Positions 1 to 7,840 are shown, numbered from the stretch's first letter. The stretch is DNA of 46,809 bases from Oscillospiraceae bacterium (GCA_029007035.1 JAQXHC010000043.1:1-46809); one strand, 5' to 3'. Notes: generated by a model from the letters alone, not told the origin. Program-made: numbers and translations.

Positions 1-88
1 TGCTGCCGAGCTGAGATATACTCTGGGTACTCCAGAGAATCAAAAAATCTCTCAGCTCAGATAATTCTTTCTTCTTAATATTTTTCAT
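1..88 (-). CDS. MFS efflux transporter, N-terminal fragment cut by window edge
   Basis: Only the first 29 codons are inside the window. The peptide opens with a basic stretch (MKNIKKKELSELRDF) and runs into LILWSTQSISQLGS, which is the start of the first membrane helix in macrolide-efflux-type MFS proteins of Firmicutes. The ATG (88-86) has a GGAG ribosome site seven bases upstream. It is preceded by a good promoter and by an attenuator-like leader, and it faces a broken tetR gene, the usual layout of an inducible drug exporter. The substrate cannot be told from this fragment. The family call rests on a short match, so confidence is moderate. Confidence 0.7.
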   Translation of the reverse strand, partial: MKNIKKKELSELRDFLILWSTQSISQLGS

Positions 89-115
89 TTCTTTGCTCCT
101 TTTTGTGTCATGTAT

Positions 116-192
116 TCTTTAAAAGAAGCAAAGTCTGAGGATATCAGCGAGGTGCTGTTCCTCCATGCAGTTTCCTCAGACTCTGCATGGAG
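116..192 (-). promoter_or_regulatory. Attenuator-like leader with two competing hairpins upstream of the MFS gene
   Basis: Read on the minus strand, CTCCATGCAG (192-183) pairs perfectly with CTGCATGGAG (170-161). AGTCTGAGGA (182-173) pairs perfectly with TCCTCAGACT (141-132), and the second hairpin is followed by a U-rich run (TTTGCTTCTTTT, 131-120). The 5' arm of hairpin 2 lies in the loop of hairpin 1, so the two are interleaved and should compete. Hairpin 2 looks like a terminator and hairpin 1 like an antiterminator. The leader peptide overlaps the 5' arms of both. Function is inferred. Confidence 0.65.
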
Positions 193-214
193 CTGTTACA
201 ATACAAAGTTTCAT
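176..214 (-). CDS. Putative leader peptide MKLCIVTAPCRV of the MFS attenuator
   Basis: A 12-codon reading frame starts at ATG 214-212, six bases after an AAAGGA ribosome site, and stops at TGA 178-176. It lies about 80 bases downstream of the predicted transcription start and about 90 bases before the MFS start codon. Its last codons form the 5' arm of the first leader hairpin and its stop codon is in the 5' arm of the second. That is the geometry expected of a ribosome-stalling leader peptide such as those ahead of erm, mef and some ABC-F genes. I do not recognise this peptide sequence; a drug-sensing role is inferred. Confidence 0.55.
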   Translation of the reverse strand: MKLCIVTAPCRV

Positions 215-275
215 TTTATTTCCTTTCGTGACTTTTTTGTCCAAGTAAAAGCCATAGTATCTGCCAATACGATAC

Positions 276-291
276 AGCTAACGAACGTTTT
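276..291 (+). promoter_or_regulatory. Operator-like site 1 (AACG-NN-CGTT core)
   Basis: AGCTAACGAACGTTTT lies just downstream of the minus-strand -10 box. It matches, in 14 of 16 positions and opposite orientation, a second copy just downstream of the tetR promoter. The core AACG-NN-CGTT is palindromic. A paired arrangement at divergent promoters suggests the site of the TetR-family repressor encoded alongside. Confidence 0.55.
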
Positions 292-299
292 TTGGTACC

Positions 300-328
300 A
301 TTATATCACACCAATGTCCTCTTGTCAA
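300..328 (-). promoter_or_regulatory. Promoter of the MFS leader
   Basis: On the minus strand TTGACA (328-323) and TATAAT (305-300) are separated by exactly 17 bases. Transcription would start near 293, inside or just before the operator-like site at 276-291. Confidence 0.8.
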
Positions 329-368
329 GAACATTCTGTTTAAAGAACAGATTTTCAATATTCTGCTC

Positions 369-397
369 TTGACAACAGCGAACCATTAAGCTATAAT
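369..397 (+). promoter_or_regulatory. Promoter of the tetR remnant
   Basis: TTGACA (369-374) and TATAAT (392-397) with a 17-base spacer. It is divergent from the MFS promoter; the two -35 boxes are about 40 bases apart. Confidence 0.8.
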
Positions 398-402
398 ATA
401 AG

Positions 403-418
403 AAAACGAGCGTTAGCT
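403..418 (-). promoter_or_regulatory. Operator-like site 2 (AACG-NN-CGTT core)
   Basis: On the minus strand AGCTAACGCTCGTTTT repeats site 1 with only the two central bases changed. It begins six bases after the -10 box of the tetR promoter, so a bound repressor would block its own gene. Confidence 0.55.
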
Positions 419-437
419 ATGTAAGGAGAAATGTAAC

Positions 438-784
438 ATGGAAAAACTGCCAACCAAAGACAGAATTTTAGATTCAGCGCTTACTCTGTTTTCCGAAAAG
501 GGATATGACGGAGTTGGAGTTGACCTTATTGCAGAAAATGCGGGAATCTTTGCTCACCACAAAATACAGTATTGACAGCGTACAGGAAATATATCATCGG
601 ATATTTCAGGCGATGATGGACTGCGGCATAATGCGCAAGGGTGACCCTGAATTAGTTTCAATGACCTTTGCGGCACCTGTGTCGCTCCTTATCCAGATGT
701 GCGACAGAGAGCCTGAGCGCGAGCAGGAGGCTATGGAACATATTGAAAATTTTTTGGTATTTTGCTGAAGAATATAAGATTTAA
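438..784 (+). pseudogene. TetR-family repressor, broken by internal deletion and frameshifts
   Basis: The ATG at 438 follows an AAGGAGAA ribosome site. The first 36 residues (MEKLPTKDRILDSALTLFSE and on to LIAENAG) are a normal TetR helix-turn-helix start. The frame then runs into a TGA at about 574. The C-terminal part of a TetR protein continues in the +1 frame from about 505 (ending HIENF near 750), and a second shift restores WYFAEEYKI and a TAA at 782-784. Total coding length is about 115 codons against the usual 190 or so, so the middle of the ligand-binding domain is missing. The gene sits divergent from the MFS exporter it presumably repressed. Loss of the repressor would leave the exporter controlled by its leader alone. 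Confidence 0.8.
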
Positions 785-848
785 TCAAAATGGAATATGG
801 CTGGTATAAACCGTAAGCACAGTATATTTAAATGAAAAGAGGTACGAT

Positions 849-1463
849 ATGCCCAATAAAAAAACAAACCCGACTTGCCCCTGCAAAAAAAAAAGCTGTC
901 CACGTCACGGCGACTGCAAAGCCTGCCGCAAACATCACGCAGAGTCAAAACACAAAATGACTGTTTACTGCGATAAAAAAATATCCCTTCGCAAATTCCG
1001 GAAAGGTGATGAATCCGCCATTTCCGATGTTATATGCACAACGCTATCTGTCAGCAACAGCAAGGATTATTCCCCTGAATTTATCGAGGAGAACGTTAAG
1101 AGCCACTCACCAGAGGTTATTGCATCAAGAGCGGCTGAATCGCATTTCTATGTTGCCCTTGACGGCAGAAAAATCATCGGGTGCGGAGGAATTACAGGCT
1201 ACTGGGGGAGCGATACCGAGAGCTACTTGGTATCCATTTTTGTATTACCCGAATATCAGGGCAGAGGCATAGGCAGAAGAATTATCGAAACATTGGAGGC
1301 TGATGAGTATTTTCTCCGTGCATGGCGAACAGAAGTCGGCTCATCTCTGACCGCTGTCGGTTTCTACCTCAGAATGGGATATAAATATAAAAACGGTATT
1401 ACTGATCCCGACGAATACGAAGTAGTAAGGCTTGAAAAAATAAATGAAGATAACAGACTGTAA
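849..1463 (+). CDS. GNAT acetyltransferase with Cys-rich N-terminal extension
   Basis: The protein has 204 residues. Residues about 46-195 form a GNAT domain: the acetyl-CoA loop motif is LPEYQGRGIGRRIIE (around 137-151), and the C-terminal GFYLRMGYKYK is the typical last strand and helix. The first 35 residues carry five cysteines (10, 12, 17, 23, 26) and several histidines in TCPCKKKSCPRHGDCKACRK, which resembles small stand-alone Cys-rich Firmicute proteins and may bind zinc. The start is supported by AGAGG seven bases upstream. The acceptor substrate is unknown. The gene is alone between the tetR remnant and a convergent dockerin gene. Confidence 0.8.
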   Translation: MPNKKTNPTCPCKKKSCPRHGDCKACRKHHAESKHKMTVYCDKKISLRKFRKGDESAISDVICTTLSVSNSKDYSPEFIEENVKSHSPEVIASRAAESHFYVALDGRKIIGCGGITGYWGSDTESYLVSIFVLPEYQGRGIGRRIIETLEADEYFLRAWRTEVGSSLTAVGFYLRMGYKYKNGITDPDEYEVVRLEKINEDNRL

Positions 1464-1821
1464 AATTAAAGATAACTCGAGTCAATTCCGACCGGTCTAA
1501 AAATATGTATGAGAATATTAACCGACGCAAGTATCATATACATCTACATCAATATACTGTCTGCTTGCATATCCAAAAAATGTTTATGAACCGGAATAAT
1601 TCAAGCATAATTGATTGAAACAGAGTCAGATATAGGAAATATCTACTGGGCAGTTTCCTTTAACAAAAAGAAATATATTTGTCCCTGTTATAACCTTGAA
1701 ACTCTCTTAAAAATGTATGCATTACTGCAATTTTTAAGGCAATACCACATAAAGACTTGCACATCTGTAATGCTGCAAATTTACGGTATTGCCCTGAGTT
1801 TTTGAGATATATCCCTGAAAA
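1464..1821. other. Intergenic stretch between convergent genes
   Basis: About 360 bases separate the convergent GNAT and dockerin genes. A 64-codon open frame at 1611-1805 has no ribosome site and a composition like non-coding DNA. The only structure I see is the inverted repeat at 1738-1793. Confidence 0.6.
1738..1793 (-). repeat. Inverted repeat, possible terminator or small repeated element
   Basis: GGCAATACC (1738-1746) and GGTATTGCC (1785-1793) are perfect inverted copies, and an inner TTGCA/TGCAA pair lies inside. Read on the minus strand it follows the dockerin gene and is trailed by TTAAAAATT, so it could end that transcript. It could equally be a short mobile-element remnant. Confidence 0.45.
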
Positions 1822-4581
1822 TTAATAACCAACAATATTGCCAGCCGGAAATTCATTAATCCTGCCAAGCAAATAGTTTTGCATTGTAACTGCATCAGCT
1901 ATGTTGATTTCATTGTCTCCGTTAGTATCTGCGGCTGCTTTAATCTCTTTACTGCCGGCAAGCTCAGAATTCAGGATTATTTTTCTCATGGTTATCATAT
2001 CGAAAATATCAACGCTCATATCCAGATTAATATCCCCGACTATAACCTGTCCTGACTCCTCAGAAATTTCTTCCTTTTCAGTATAATAATACTCCGGTTC
2101 AGCAACTTCCTTGAAGTTAACACGAAAATAATCCATAGAGCCATTCATACCGTCTCCGATAAGGTATGAGGCATTTTCGGATACTATGTCTATGGGATCT
2201 GCCGCAATAGTACCGCTTGCGGCAGTAATGCCATTAACTGCAAGCTTAGCCGTATCGTCTGTAAGTATAACACTGACCGTTGACCATGTTCCAGGCTCAT
2301 AGGCATTTTCAGCCTTAACGACCTGTGCGCCACTGCCATTATTTATTTCAAATGTAAAGCTTCCGTTTTCAGCAGTAAGTGACATATATTTCTCGTTATC
2401 TCCAAAGCGGAAAATTGTATTTGCATCATTGTCCCGGAGAAGAACAGCAGTCTGATAATCAGCATCATGGAGATATGCGTAGGAACTGTCTGAAATCAGA
2501 TACTGATTATTACCATCAAAGGTGAGAACGCCCTTACCGCTTGTTTTTATTTCACTCCATACAGGACTGCCATAAGTTGTACCATAAGTAGATGTATACA
2601 TATCAGCTGCAACATCTGAGCTGTCTGCTTCAAATTCCAGCGCAGCATACTGTCCGTCTTTATACGGTCTGCTGTTTACATAGCTGTCGGGACTGGTCCA
2701 GCCGTACATTGAGCCTGCCTGAATGGTCCTGCTGGAGTCATCATAGTAATCACCGTCCGGCATTGCCTGACCTGTTGCAGAGCCTCCGACCATGCAGAAA
2801 GCAACTCCTTTTACAGTTGCATTACCGCTTACCTTGTAATTATCATAAACAAGTCCGCTCTCGATTACCCTTGCATTATCAGAGACAACAGCGCTGCCCA
2901 TAACACCTGCATAATCGCCAATAATTGCATTATCCATGATCTGAGCACGTTCCGCAACTACAGCATTACCTGTAACAACTGCATTGCCTGATACTGATGC
3001 ACTTCCTGTAACAGTTGCATACCCATCGATAACAGCATTGCCTGATACTGTTGCATATCCGAGAACCCGTGCGTTCTTTCCCACATACACTGAATCATCA
3101 ACATTTGCTGTTGATGCTACAAATCCTCCGCCGTTGGGATGATAGCTGCCCTGAGCAAATGCAGAGTTGTCCTGTCTCTGTTTTATGCCGGCACCCTCAA
3201 TTGTAACGGCATAAGGATAACGTGTTTTACTGAGGAAAGGATAGTTATTTTCGTCAAATTCTCCTTCGCTGTAAGCCCATGGAACACCGACCTGCATAAG
3301 GGTATCACTATCAGGAGTTGCAGTTACTGTCAAATACGCGGCAGAATCCCTGCTCTGATCAAATGACATTGTGGCTGAGTCACCGCTTGCAAAGAGGTCG
3401 GAGTATCTGGTGGTTCCGTCATGCTGTTCAACTGCAATACAAGCCCGCCAGTCTGCACCCTTGACATTGGTAAGACCTTCAAGGGTCACGGAAATTGTAT
3501 CTCCGCTAACCTCAAGCGGAATAATATTCAGTCCCATTTGCTGAGGGGCACGTTCTGTCGGAACGGTATAGTAGTTATCAGCTTTTCCGCTTTTTTCAAG
3601 AATTGTATATATTTGTCCCCAGTTCCAATCGCCCCTTGCAAACAGCTCGTTCTGACGTGCACGGTAGCGCTCCTGCATTTTAAGGTCTAAGGTAGCCATA
3701 CGCTTTGCATAATGTCCAAGCGTATCCTTAAGGTCAGCACCTGAAAGACGTTCGATTTCAAGATACGGATATTCATCAACTTGTCCCTGCTGCATCAGAT
3801 TCTTTATGAAATCACTTCCATAACCATCAAGGTTGTCAGGATTTTCGGTCAGATACTGGAGAAATGCCCATGAAGCATAGTTATCTCTGCCAAGAATAGG
3901 CGTAAAACAAAGATTTTTCATGTATGTTTCAAAGTAGTCTGTACCGCTTGCCGGATCAGTTACCCACTGCTGGTAGTAATCTGAATAAAGGAATTGTTCA
4001 CGATACCAGTTACCAATGGCTTCCCACCATGCCTGAGTATATTTGTTGCTGTTCCAGCCAAGTTGGTGAGCAGTAACTACATGACCAAATTCATGAGGCA
4101 ATACCCACGAGGGATTCGGTGAATTCTGCATTGCGCCTACACTGCAGAACATAAAGGCATATCCCTGACTGTCATAGCCCATGTATGCCCAGTCATCCTC
4201 AAACGGAGTGAGACCTGTTCCGGAAATATAGAAATTGACCTTATACTGATTTCCGTCCCGAAGTGACATATTTACCGACTGTGTAGGCGGTTCCATAGAC
4301 AAATCGTTCATATAAACGTCCCAGCAAGCCTCAAGATGTCTTGCGTTCTCTTCGAGAAAGCTCTGAGTTATCTTGCTGGAATCAGCACCACTTTTTCCCC
4401 ATATAAACTGAAAATGCTCCGACTCCCAGCGGTTTACATCTTCTCCGGCACACCAGACATCACGGGTAAGCAGTGAGTCAGCTGCTTCTGAGACACTGCT
4501 GCTCGAAACATAAGGTATTGCGCTCAGTGACAATGCTGCTGTTGATGCAAAGGCAACAGCTCTTTTTGTAAATAGCCTCAT
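1822..4581 (-). CDS. Secreted dockerin protein: HEFGH metallopeptidase-like domain, beta-helix, LamG-like domain
   Basis: The protein has 919 residues. A signal peptide covers about 1-34. Residues about 45-300 contain HEFGH (163-167), a zinc-peptidase motif, followed by WWEAIGNWYRE (185-195), whose Glu187 could be the third metal ligand. The fold is reminiscent of the DUF6055 / AvrXca-Svx group. Residues about 360-465 form a beta-rich region. About 486-612 is a run of hexapeptide-like repeats (ATVSGNAV, ARVIESG) typical of left-handed beta-helices. About 645-830 resembles LamG/concanavalin-type lectin domains, and about 849-912 is a two-repeat dockerin, so the protein should attach to a cellulosome scaffold. 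AGGGAG before the ATG supports the start. It is a paralogue of the next gene. The two dockerin repeats are in swapped order compared with that paralogue. Peptidase activity is inferred. Confidence 0.8.
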   Translation of the reverse strand: MRLFTKRAVAFASTAALSLSAIPYVSSSSVSEAADSLLTRDVWCAGEDVNRWESEHFQFIWGKSGADSSKITQSFLEENARHLEACWDVYMNDLSMEPPTQSVNMSLRDGNQYKVNFYISGTGLTPFEDDWAYMGYDSQGYAFMFCSVGAMQNSPNPSWVLPHEFGHVVTAHQLGWNSNKYTQAWWEAIGNWYREQFLYSDYYQQWVTDPASGTDYFETYMKNLCFTPILGRDNYASWAFLQYLTENPDNLDGYGSDFIKNLMQQGQVDEYPYLEIERLSGADLKDTLGHYAKRMATLDLKMQERYRARQNELFARGDWNWGQIYTILEKSGKADNYYTVPTERAPQQMGLNIIPLEVSGDTISVTLEGLTNVKGADWRACIAVEQHDGTTRYSDLFASGDSATMSFDQSRDSAAYLTVTATPDSDTLMQVGVPWAYSEGEFDENNYPFLSKTRYPYAVTIEGAGIKQRQDNSAFAQGSYHPNGGGFVASTANVDDSVYVGKNARVLGYATVSGNAVIDGYATVTGSASVSGNAVVTGNAVVAERAQIMDNAIIGDYAGVMGSAVVSDNARVIESGLVYDNYKVSGNATVKGVAFCMVGGSATGQAMPDGDYYDDSSRTIQAGSMYGWTSPDSYVNSRPYKDGQYAALEFEADSSDVAADMYTSTYGTTYGSPVWSEIKTSGKGVLTFDGNNQYLISDSSYAYLHDADYQTAVLLRDNDANTIFRFGDNEKYMSLTAENGSFTFEINNGSGAQVVKAENAYEPGTWSTVSVILTDDTAKLAVNGITAASGTIAADPIDIVSENASYLIGDGMNGSMDYFRVNFKEVAEPEYYYTEKEEISEESGQVIVGDINLDMSVDIFDMITMRKIILNSELAGSKEIKAAADTNGDNEINIADAVTMQNYLLGRINEFPAGNIVGY

Positions 4582-4963
4582 TAGTAATTCTCCCTTTAAA
4601 AAAATTTATTTGTTATGCATCAAATATAAAACAAAATCCGCAAAAGAACAGCAGCTTACTGTTTGTTCTGTTTATATAAAATATTATTTACATCATGCCA
4701 TAATATAAGCAACGTGTCAATGATATATTGTCTTTAGAATCTGATATATTATGCTTCTTGCATTAGATTGTTCCGAAGCATATATATTTGATATGTTCTA
4801 TTAATATTTCTTCCGAATGCCAGTAAAAGCGGCTGTGTTAATGCCTAAAATATCACAGTCGCTTTTTCTGATTTGTCCCTTATAGAGTCCCCAAAAGGAA
4901 ATTTATCAAAACGTCTGTTTTACATAGTGCAGATATAAAACATACGAAATGAACGAATAATGT
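4582..4963. other. Intergenic stretch between the two dockerin paralogues
   Basis: About 380 AT-rich bases. They hold the terminator hairpin at 4825-4867 and, nearer 4582, the promoter region of the downstream paralogue. A TTGACA on the minus strand near 4715 has no convincing -10 at 17 bases. No gene seen. Confidence 0.6.
4825..4867 (-). terminator. Intrinsic terminator after the second dockerin gene
   Basis: AAAAGCGGCTGTG pairs with CACAGTCGCTTTT across a 16-base loop with one mismatch; T-runs are present on both sides. It lies about 100 bases beyond the stop of the upstream minus-strand gene. Confidence 0.7.
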
Positions 4964-7648
4964 TTACTGAGTCAGAATCAACTTTCTCATCATTACCATA
5001 TCAAAAACATCTATTTTTCCGTCCTCGCAGAGATCGCCTGCCTGCCAGTCAGTGAGAGAACCGCTTCCGAGGAGGAAATGCTGCATCATGACGAGGTCAG
5101 CGATATTGAATGTCTTATCATTATTTACGTCTCCACGTATCCTGCCTGAATCCGGATCTGTGTCGTCAATCTCCTCGCTGCCAAAGTAGTTGGTTTGCGG
5201 CTCGGCAACCTCCTTGAAGTAGAAATTGATGTAGTCGATCGCACCCTTGAAATTATTGCTGTCAAATCCCTTTCCCAGACAGCCGTAATCGTTCTCCGCT
5301 GCACTCATTACTTCAATGGGAGTTAAAGAAACTAACTTGCTGTCCACCTGATTGCCGTTAATAAGAAGCGTACCATTGCCGTCGATAATGCGTATTGTGA
5401 CCTTGCTCCACTCTCCTTTTGCAAGAGGAGCGGAAGCAGTAAGCTTCTCAATTTTCGTGCCGTCAGTTATTGTCAGCTCCGCCACTCCGTTCTCGTTTGA
5501 GGGAGTAAACGCCATATACGCATTTTCGTCGCCGAAATGAAAAAGCTCCTGCTTGGCGGTGCCACCCTTCCAGAGAGCACCTAAGCTTATCTGAAGGTTA
5601 TTAGTTTTCATGACAGAATTGTCAATCAAAGCGTAGTCGTCTGCACCGTCGAAGCTAATAACTCCGCTTGCAGATGTTCGCTCGGATTGCCACTCAGTGC
5701 CGAGCATAAGCGCATCAGTTGCCGCATAAGTGTCCTGCGCCCATACATTAGTATTGCTGTCGAAGCCATAGGAGGCGATATAACCGTCCTCAGTGGAGTG
5801 CCAGCCATAATCATCCAGCCAGCCGAAGCCTACACCGCTGTCCTTGGTCTGCTCGTTGGAGTAATCGCCATCAAGGATAGCCGTACCTGAATAATTTCCT
5901 TTACCGTAAACATAAGACATTCCCTTTATCACGGCGTTATCGGAAACCGTAACAGCCTCGGCAAGATAAGCCTTTTGCAGCACCTTTGCATTGCCGGAGA
6001 CCTTGCAGGAGTTTGTAACGACCGCACTGTCGCTTATTACAGCGTTTCCACTGAGAGTAACGCTGCCGAATACCCAGCCGTTGTCGTATATCATTCCTCC
6101 CCCGTCAACTACTGCATGACCGCTGATAACAACATTATCGGAAGCATTTACACTATTGGCAACTATCGCATAGTCCTCAACCCGGACATTTCCGGTAAGG
6201 TTCGCGCTGCCGAGAACCATTGCATTAGGTCCGACGTAAACAGAGTCCTCAACGTTGGCGTTGTCGGACACCCAGCCGCCGCCATTTGAGTGAACGTGAC
6301 CGCTGCTCCTGCTGTAGCCGCCGGACTGCTGAACCTCAGCGCCGGAAAGTTTTATCCCGTAGGGATAGCGTCTGCGCTCATCACCATTCTTATATGAGGA
6401 AACATTGTCTTTATGAAAAGCGTTGACGGTATACAGATTCTCAGGCATTGCAGATACTGTCAGATAAGCTGAAACTGCACCGTTTGAGGATACGGTCATG
6501 GATTCTCCGTCGCCGAAGAGATCAGAATAAGTCTCGTTTCCGTTTCCGTCAACAGTAACTATGCTTGCCTGCCAACCAGCAGAAGTATCATTGGAAAGTC
6601 CCTTGAAATCCACCGTAATGGAATTGCCGGTGATATTCAGCGGAACGATGTTTATACCGGACTGCATGGGGGCATCCTCTTCGGGAACAACCAGCCAACC
6701 GCTTCCGTTGTCCTCAAGAACTGTGTAGAACAGATTCCAGTAGAAAGGCGACTGTGCCAGCTTTTTGTTGAACTCGCTCTGATACGCCTCCTGCACGCCG
6801 AAATCAAATGTCGCCATACGCTTTGCATAGTGACCGAAAACCGTCTGAGCGTCTGTGCCGAAAAGACGTGTTATAGTGTCAAACGGGTATTCACCAGGCT
6901 GAGCCTCGGAGATGATACGTTTGACGCAGTCGATACCCAGACCCGGCAGATTATCTGGATTGTAGGATATGTAAACAAGAAACGGCCACACCTCGTAGTA
7001 GTTTCTTCCATGAGGAAGCGTAAGACTCATATTGCGGATATAAGGCTCAAACCAGCAGGTCTGAGTTGTACCGGTGTAATACTCGCTTCCGAGATACATT
7101 TCACGAAACCAGTTAGCGAGCGGCTCCCACCATGCTCCCGTTATATCCTGATCCACCCATGCCTTTTGCTGCATCGTAACAACATGACCGAACTCGTGAG
7201 CGATAGTCAGGTCATCCAACATGGCATTTGGACTGATTATCTCGATACCGTATCCGTCCTCAGCGCTCATGAACGCCCAGCCGTCGGGATACTGGTCAAG
7301 TCCGGTGTAGGTGAGGTAGACATTTGTCTTGTATTTCTGTGTGCTCTGACCGTAGATATCAACATTCATGTTCTCCATGCCCAGATACTCGTTGTAACAC
7401 TTCCAGAGCTTTTCATAATCCTCCAGATTGCGCTGCAAAAATGCGTCGTTGACTTGTCCGGTTGTATCGTTATTTCCGTAAAAAATAACGAAATGCTCTG
7501 ATTCTACGTAGTTTGCCGTTGTACAATAGCCCCATTTGTCGCGGATAAGGTACTCCTCGTTAGCAGCGCCTGTGCTTGCCGGCATAGTGCTAAGCATAGA
7601 TGCTGCCATCACACCACAAGTAATAGCAGCTGTGATTTTTTTCTTCAA
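4964..7648 (-). CDS. Secreted dockerin protein, paralogue: HEFGH metallopeptidase-like domain, beta-helix, LamG-like domain
   Basis: The protein has 894 residues and the same architecture as its downstream neighbour. A signal peptide covers about 1-29. The metallopeptidase-like domain has HEFGHVVT (from 151) and GAWWEPLANWFRE (171-183). The region after it keeps the VPEEDAPMQSGINIVPL block shared with the paralogue. Hexapeptide repeats (DSVYVGPNAMVLG, VTLSGNAVI and others) follow, then a LamG-like domain and a C-terminal dockerin with two calcium loops (GDVNNDKTFNIAD and EDGKIDVFD). In this copy the ADLVMMQ repeat is first and the FDMVMMR repeat second. Its own promoter faces an AraC-type regulator across a 230-base gap, so that regulator may control it. 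Likely surface- or cellulosome-attached; substrate unknown. Confidence 0.8.
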   Translation of the reverse strand: MKKKITAAITCGVMAASMLSTMPASTGAANEEYLIRDKWGYCTTANYVESEHFVIFYGNNDTTGQVNDAFLQRNLEDYEKLWKCYNEYLGMENMNVDIYGQSTQKYKTNVYLTYTGLDQYPDGWAFMSAEDGYGIEIISPNAMLDDLTIAHEFGHVVTMQQKAWVDQDITGAWWEPLANWFREMYLGSEYYTGTTQTCWFEPYIRNMSLTLPHGRNYYEVWPFLVYISYNPDNLPGLGIDCVKRIISEAQPGEYPFDTITRLFGTDAQTVFGHYAKRMATFDFGVQEAYQSEFNKKLAQSPFYWNLFYTVLEDNGSGWLVVPEEDAPMQSGINIVPLNITGNSITVDFKGLSNDTSAGWQASIVTVDGNGNETYSDLFGDGESMTVSSNGAVSAYLTVSAMPENLYTVNAFHKDNVSSYKNGDERRRYPYGIKLSGAEVQQSGGYSRSSGHVHSNGGGWVSDNANVEDSVYVGPNAMVLGSANLTGNVRVEDYAIVANSVNASDNVVISGHAVVDGGGMIYDNGWVFGSVTLSGNAVISDSAVVTNSCKVSGNAKVLQKAYLAEAVTVSDNAVIKGMSYVYGKGNYSGTAILDGDYSNEQTKDSGVGFGWLDDYGWHSTEDGYIASYGFDSNTNVWAQDTYAATDALMLGTEWQSERTSASGVISFDGADDYALIDNSVMKTNNLQISLGALWKGGTAKQELFHFGDENAYMAFTPSNENGVAELTITDGTKIEKLTASAPLAKGEWSKVTIRIIDGNGTLLINGNQVDSKLVSLTPIEVMSAAENDYGCLGKGFDSNNFKGAIDYINFYFKEVAEPQTNYFGSEEIDDTDPDSGRIRGDVNNDKTFNIADLVMMQHFLLGSGSLTDWQAGDLCEDGKIDVFDMVMMRKLILTQ

Positions 7649-7718
7649 ATTTATTCCCCCTTTTTGATTACGTCATGTATGTAATATTTGCACAAAACAT
7701 AACAATTAGTATAGTTCT

Positions 7719-7748
7719 ATTGTATATCATTACCATCGCGCCTGTCAA
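7719..7748 (-). promoter_or_regulatory. Promoter of the dockerin gene at 4964-7648
   Basis: On the minus strand TTGACA (7748-7743) and TACAAT (7724-7719), spacer 18. It is divergent from the regulator promoter about 65 bases away. Confidence 0.55.
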
Positions 7749-7811
7749 TTGAATATTGTATGAATCTCAAAAATAAATTTACAATTAAATATATTCTACT
7801 GTAATATTGTC

Positions 7812-7840
7812 TTGATTTTCGCAGAAAGATATGGTATAAT
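7812..7840 (+). promoter_or_regulatory. Promoter of the AraC-type regulator
   Basis: TTGATT (7812-7817) and TATAAT (7835-7840), spacer 17. The start of transcription would be about 30 bases before the ATG. Confidence 0.75.

Noticed and set aside
110..343. Plus-strand open frame of 77 codons near the left edge
   Set aside because: It has no ribosome site and lies across the minus-strand promoter, leader peptide and attenuator of the MFS gene.
1611..1805. 64-codon open frame between GNAT and dockerin genes
   Set aside because: No ribosome site, low-complexity composition, and it overlaps the inverted repeat at 1738-1793.
2780..3110. Short DNA repeats as a possible CRISPR or satellite array
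   Set aside because: The periodicity comes from hexapeptide-like protein repeats in the dockerin gene; there are no identical repeats with unique spacers.
6830..7501. 223-codon open frame antisense to the second dockerin gene
   Set aside because: It is a shadow of the codon pattern on the other strand, with no ribosome site and no recognisable domain.
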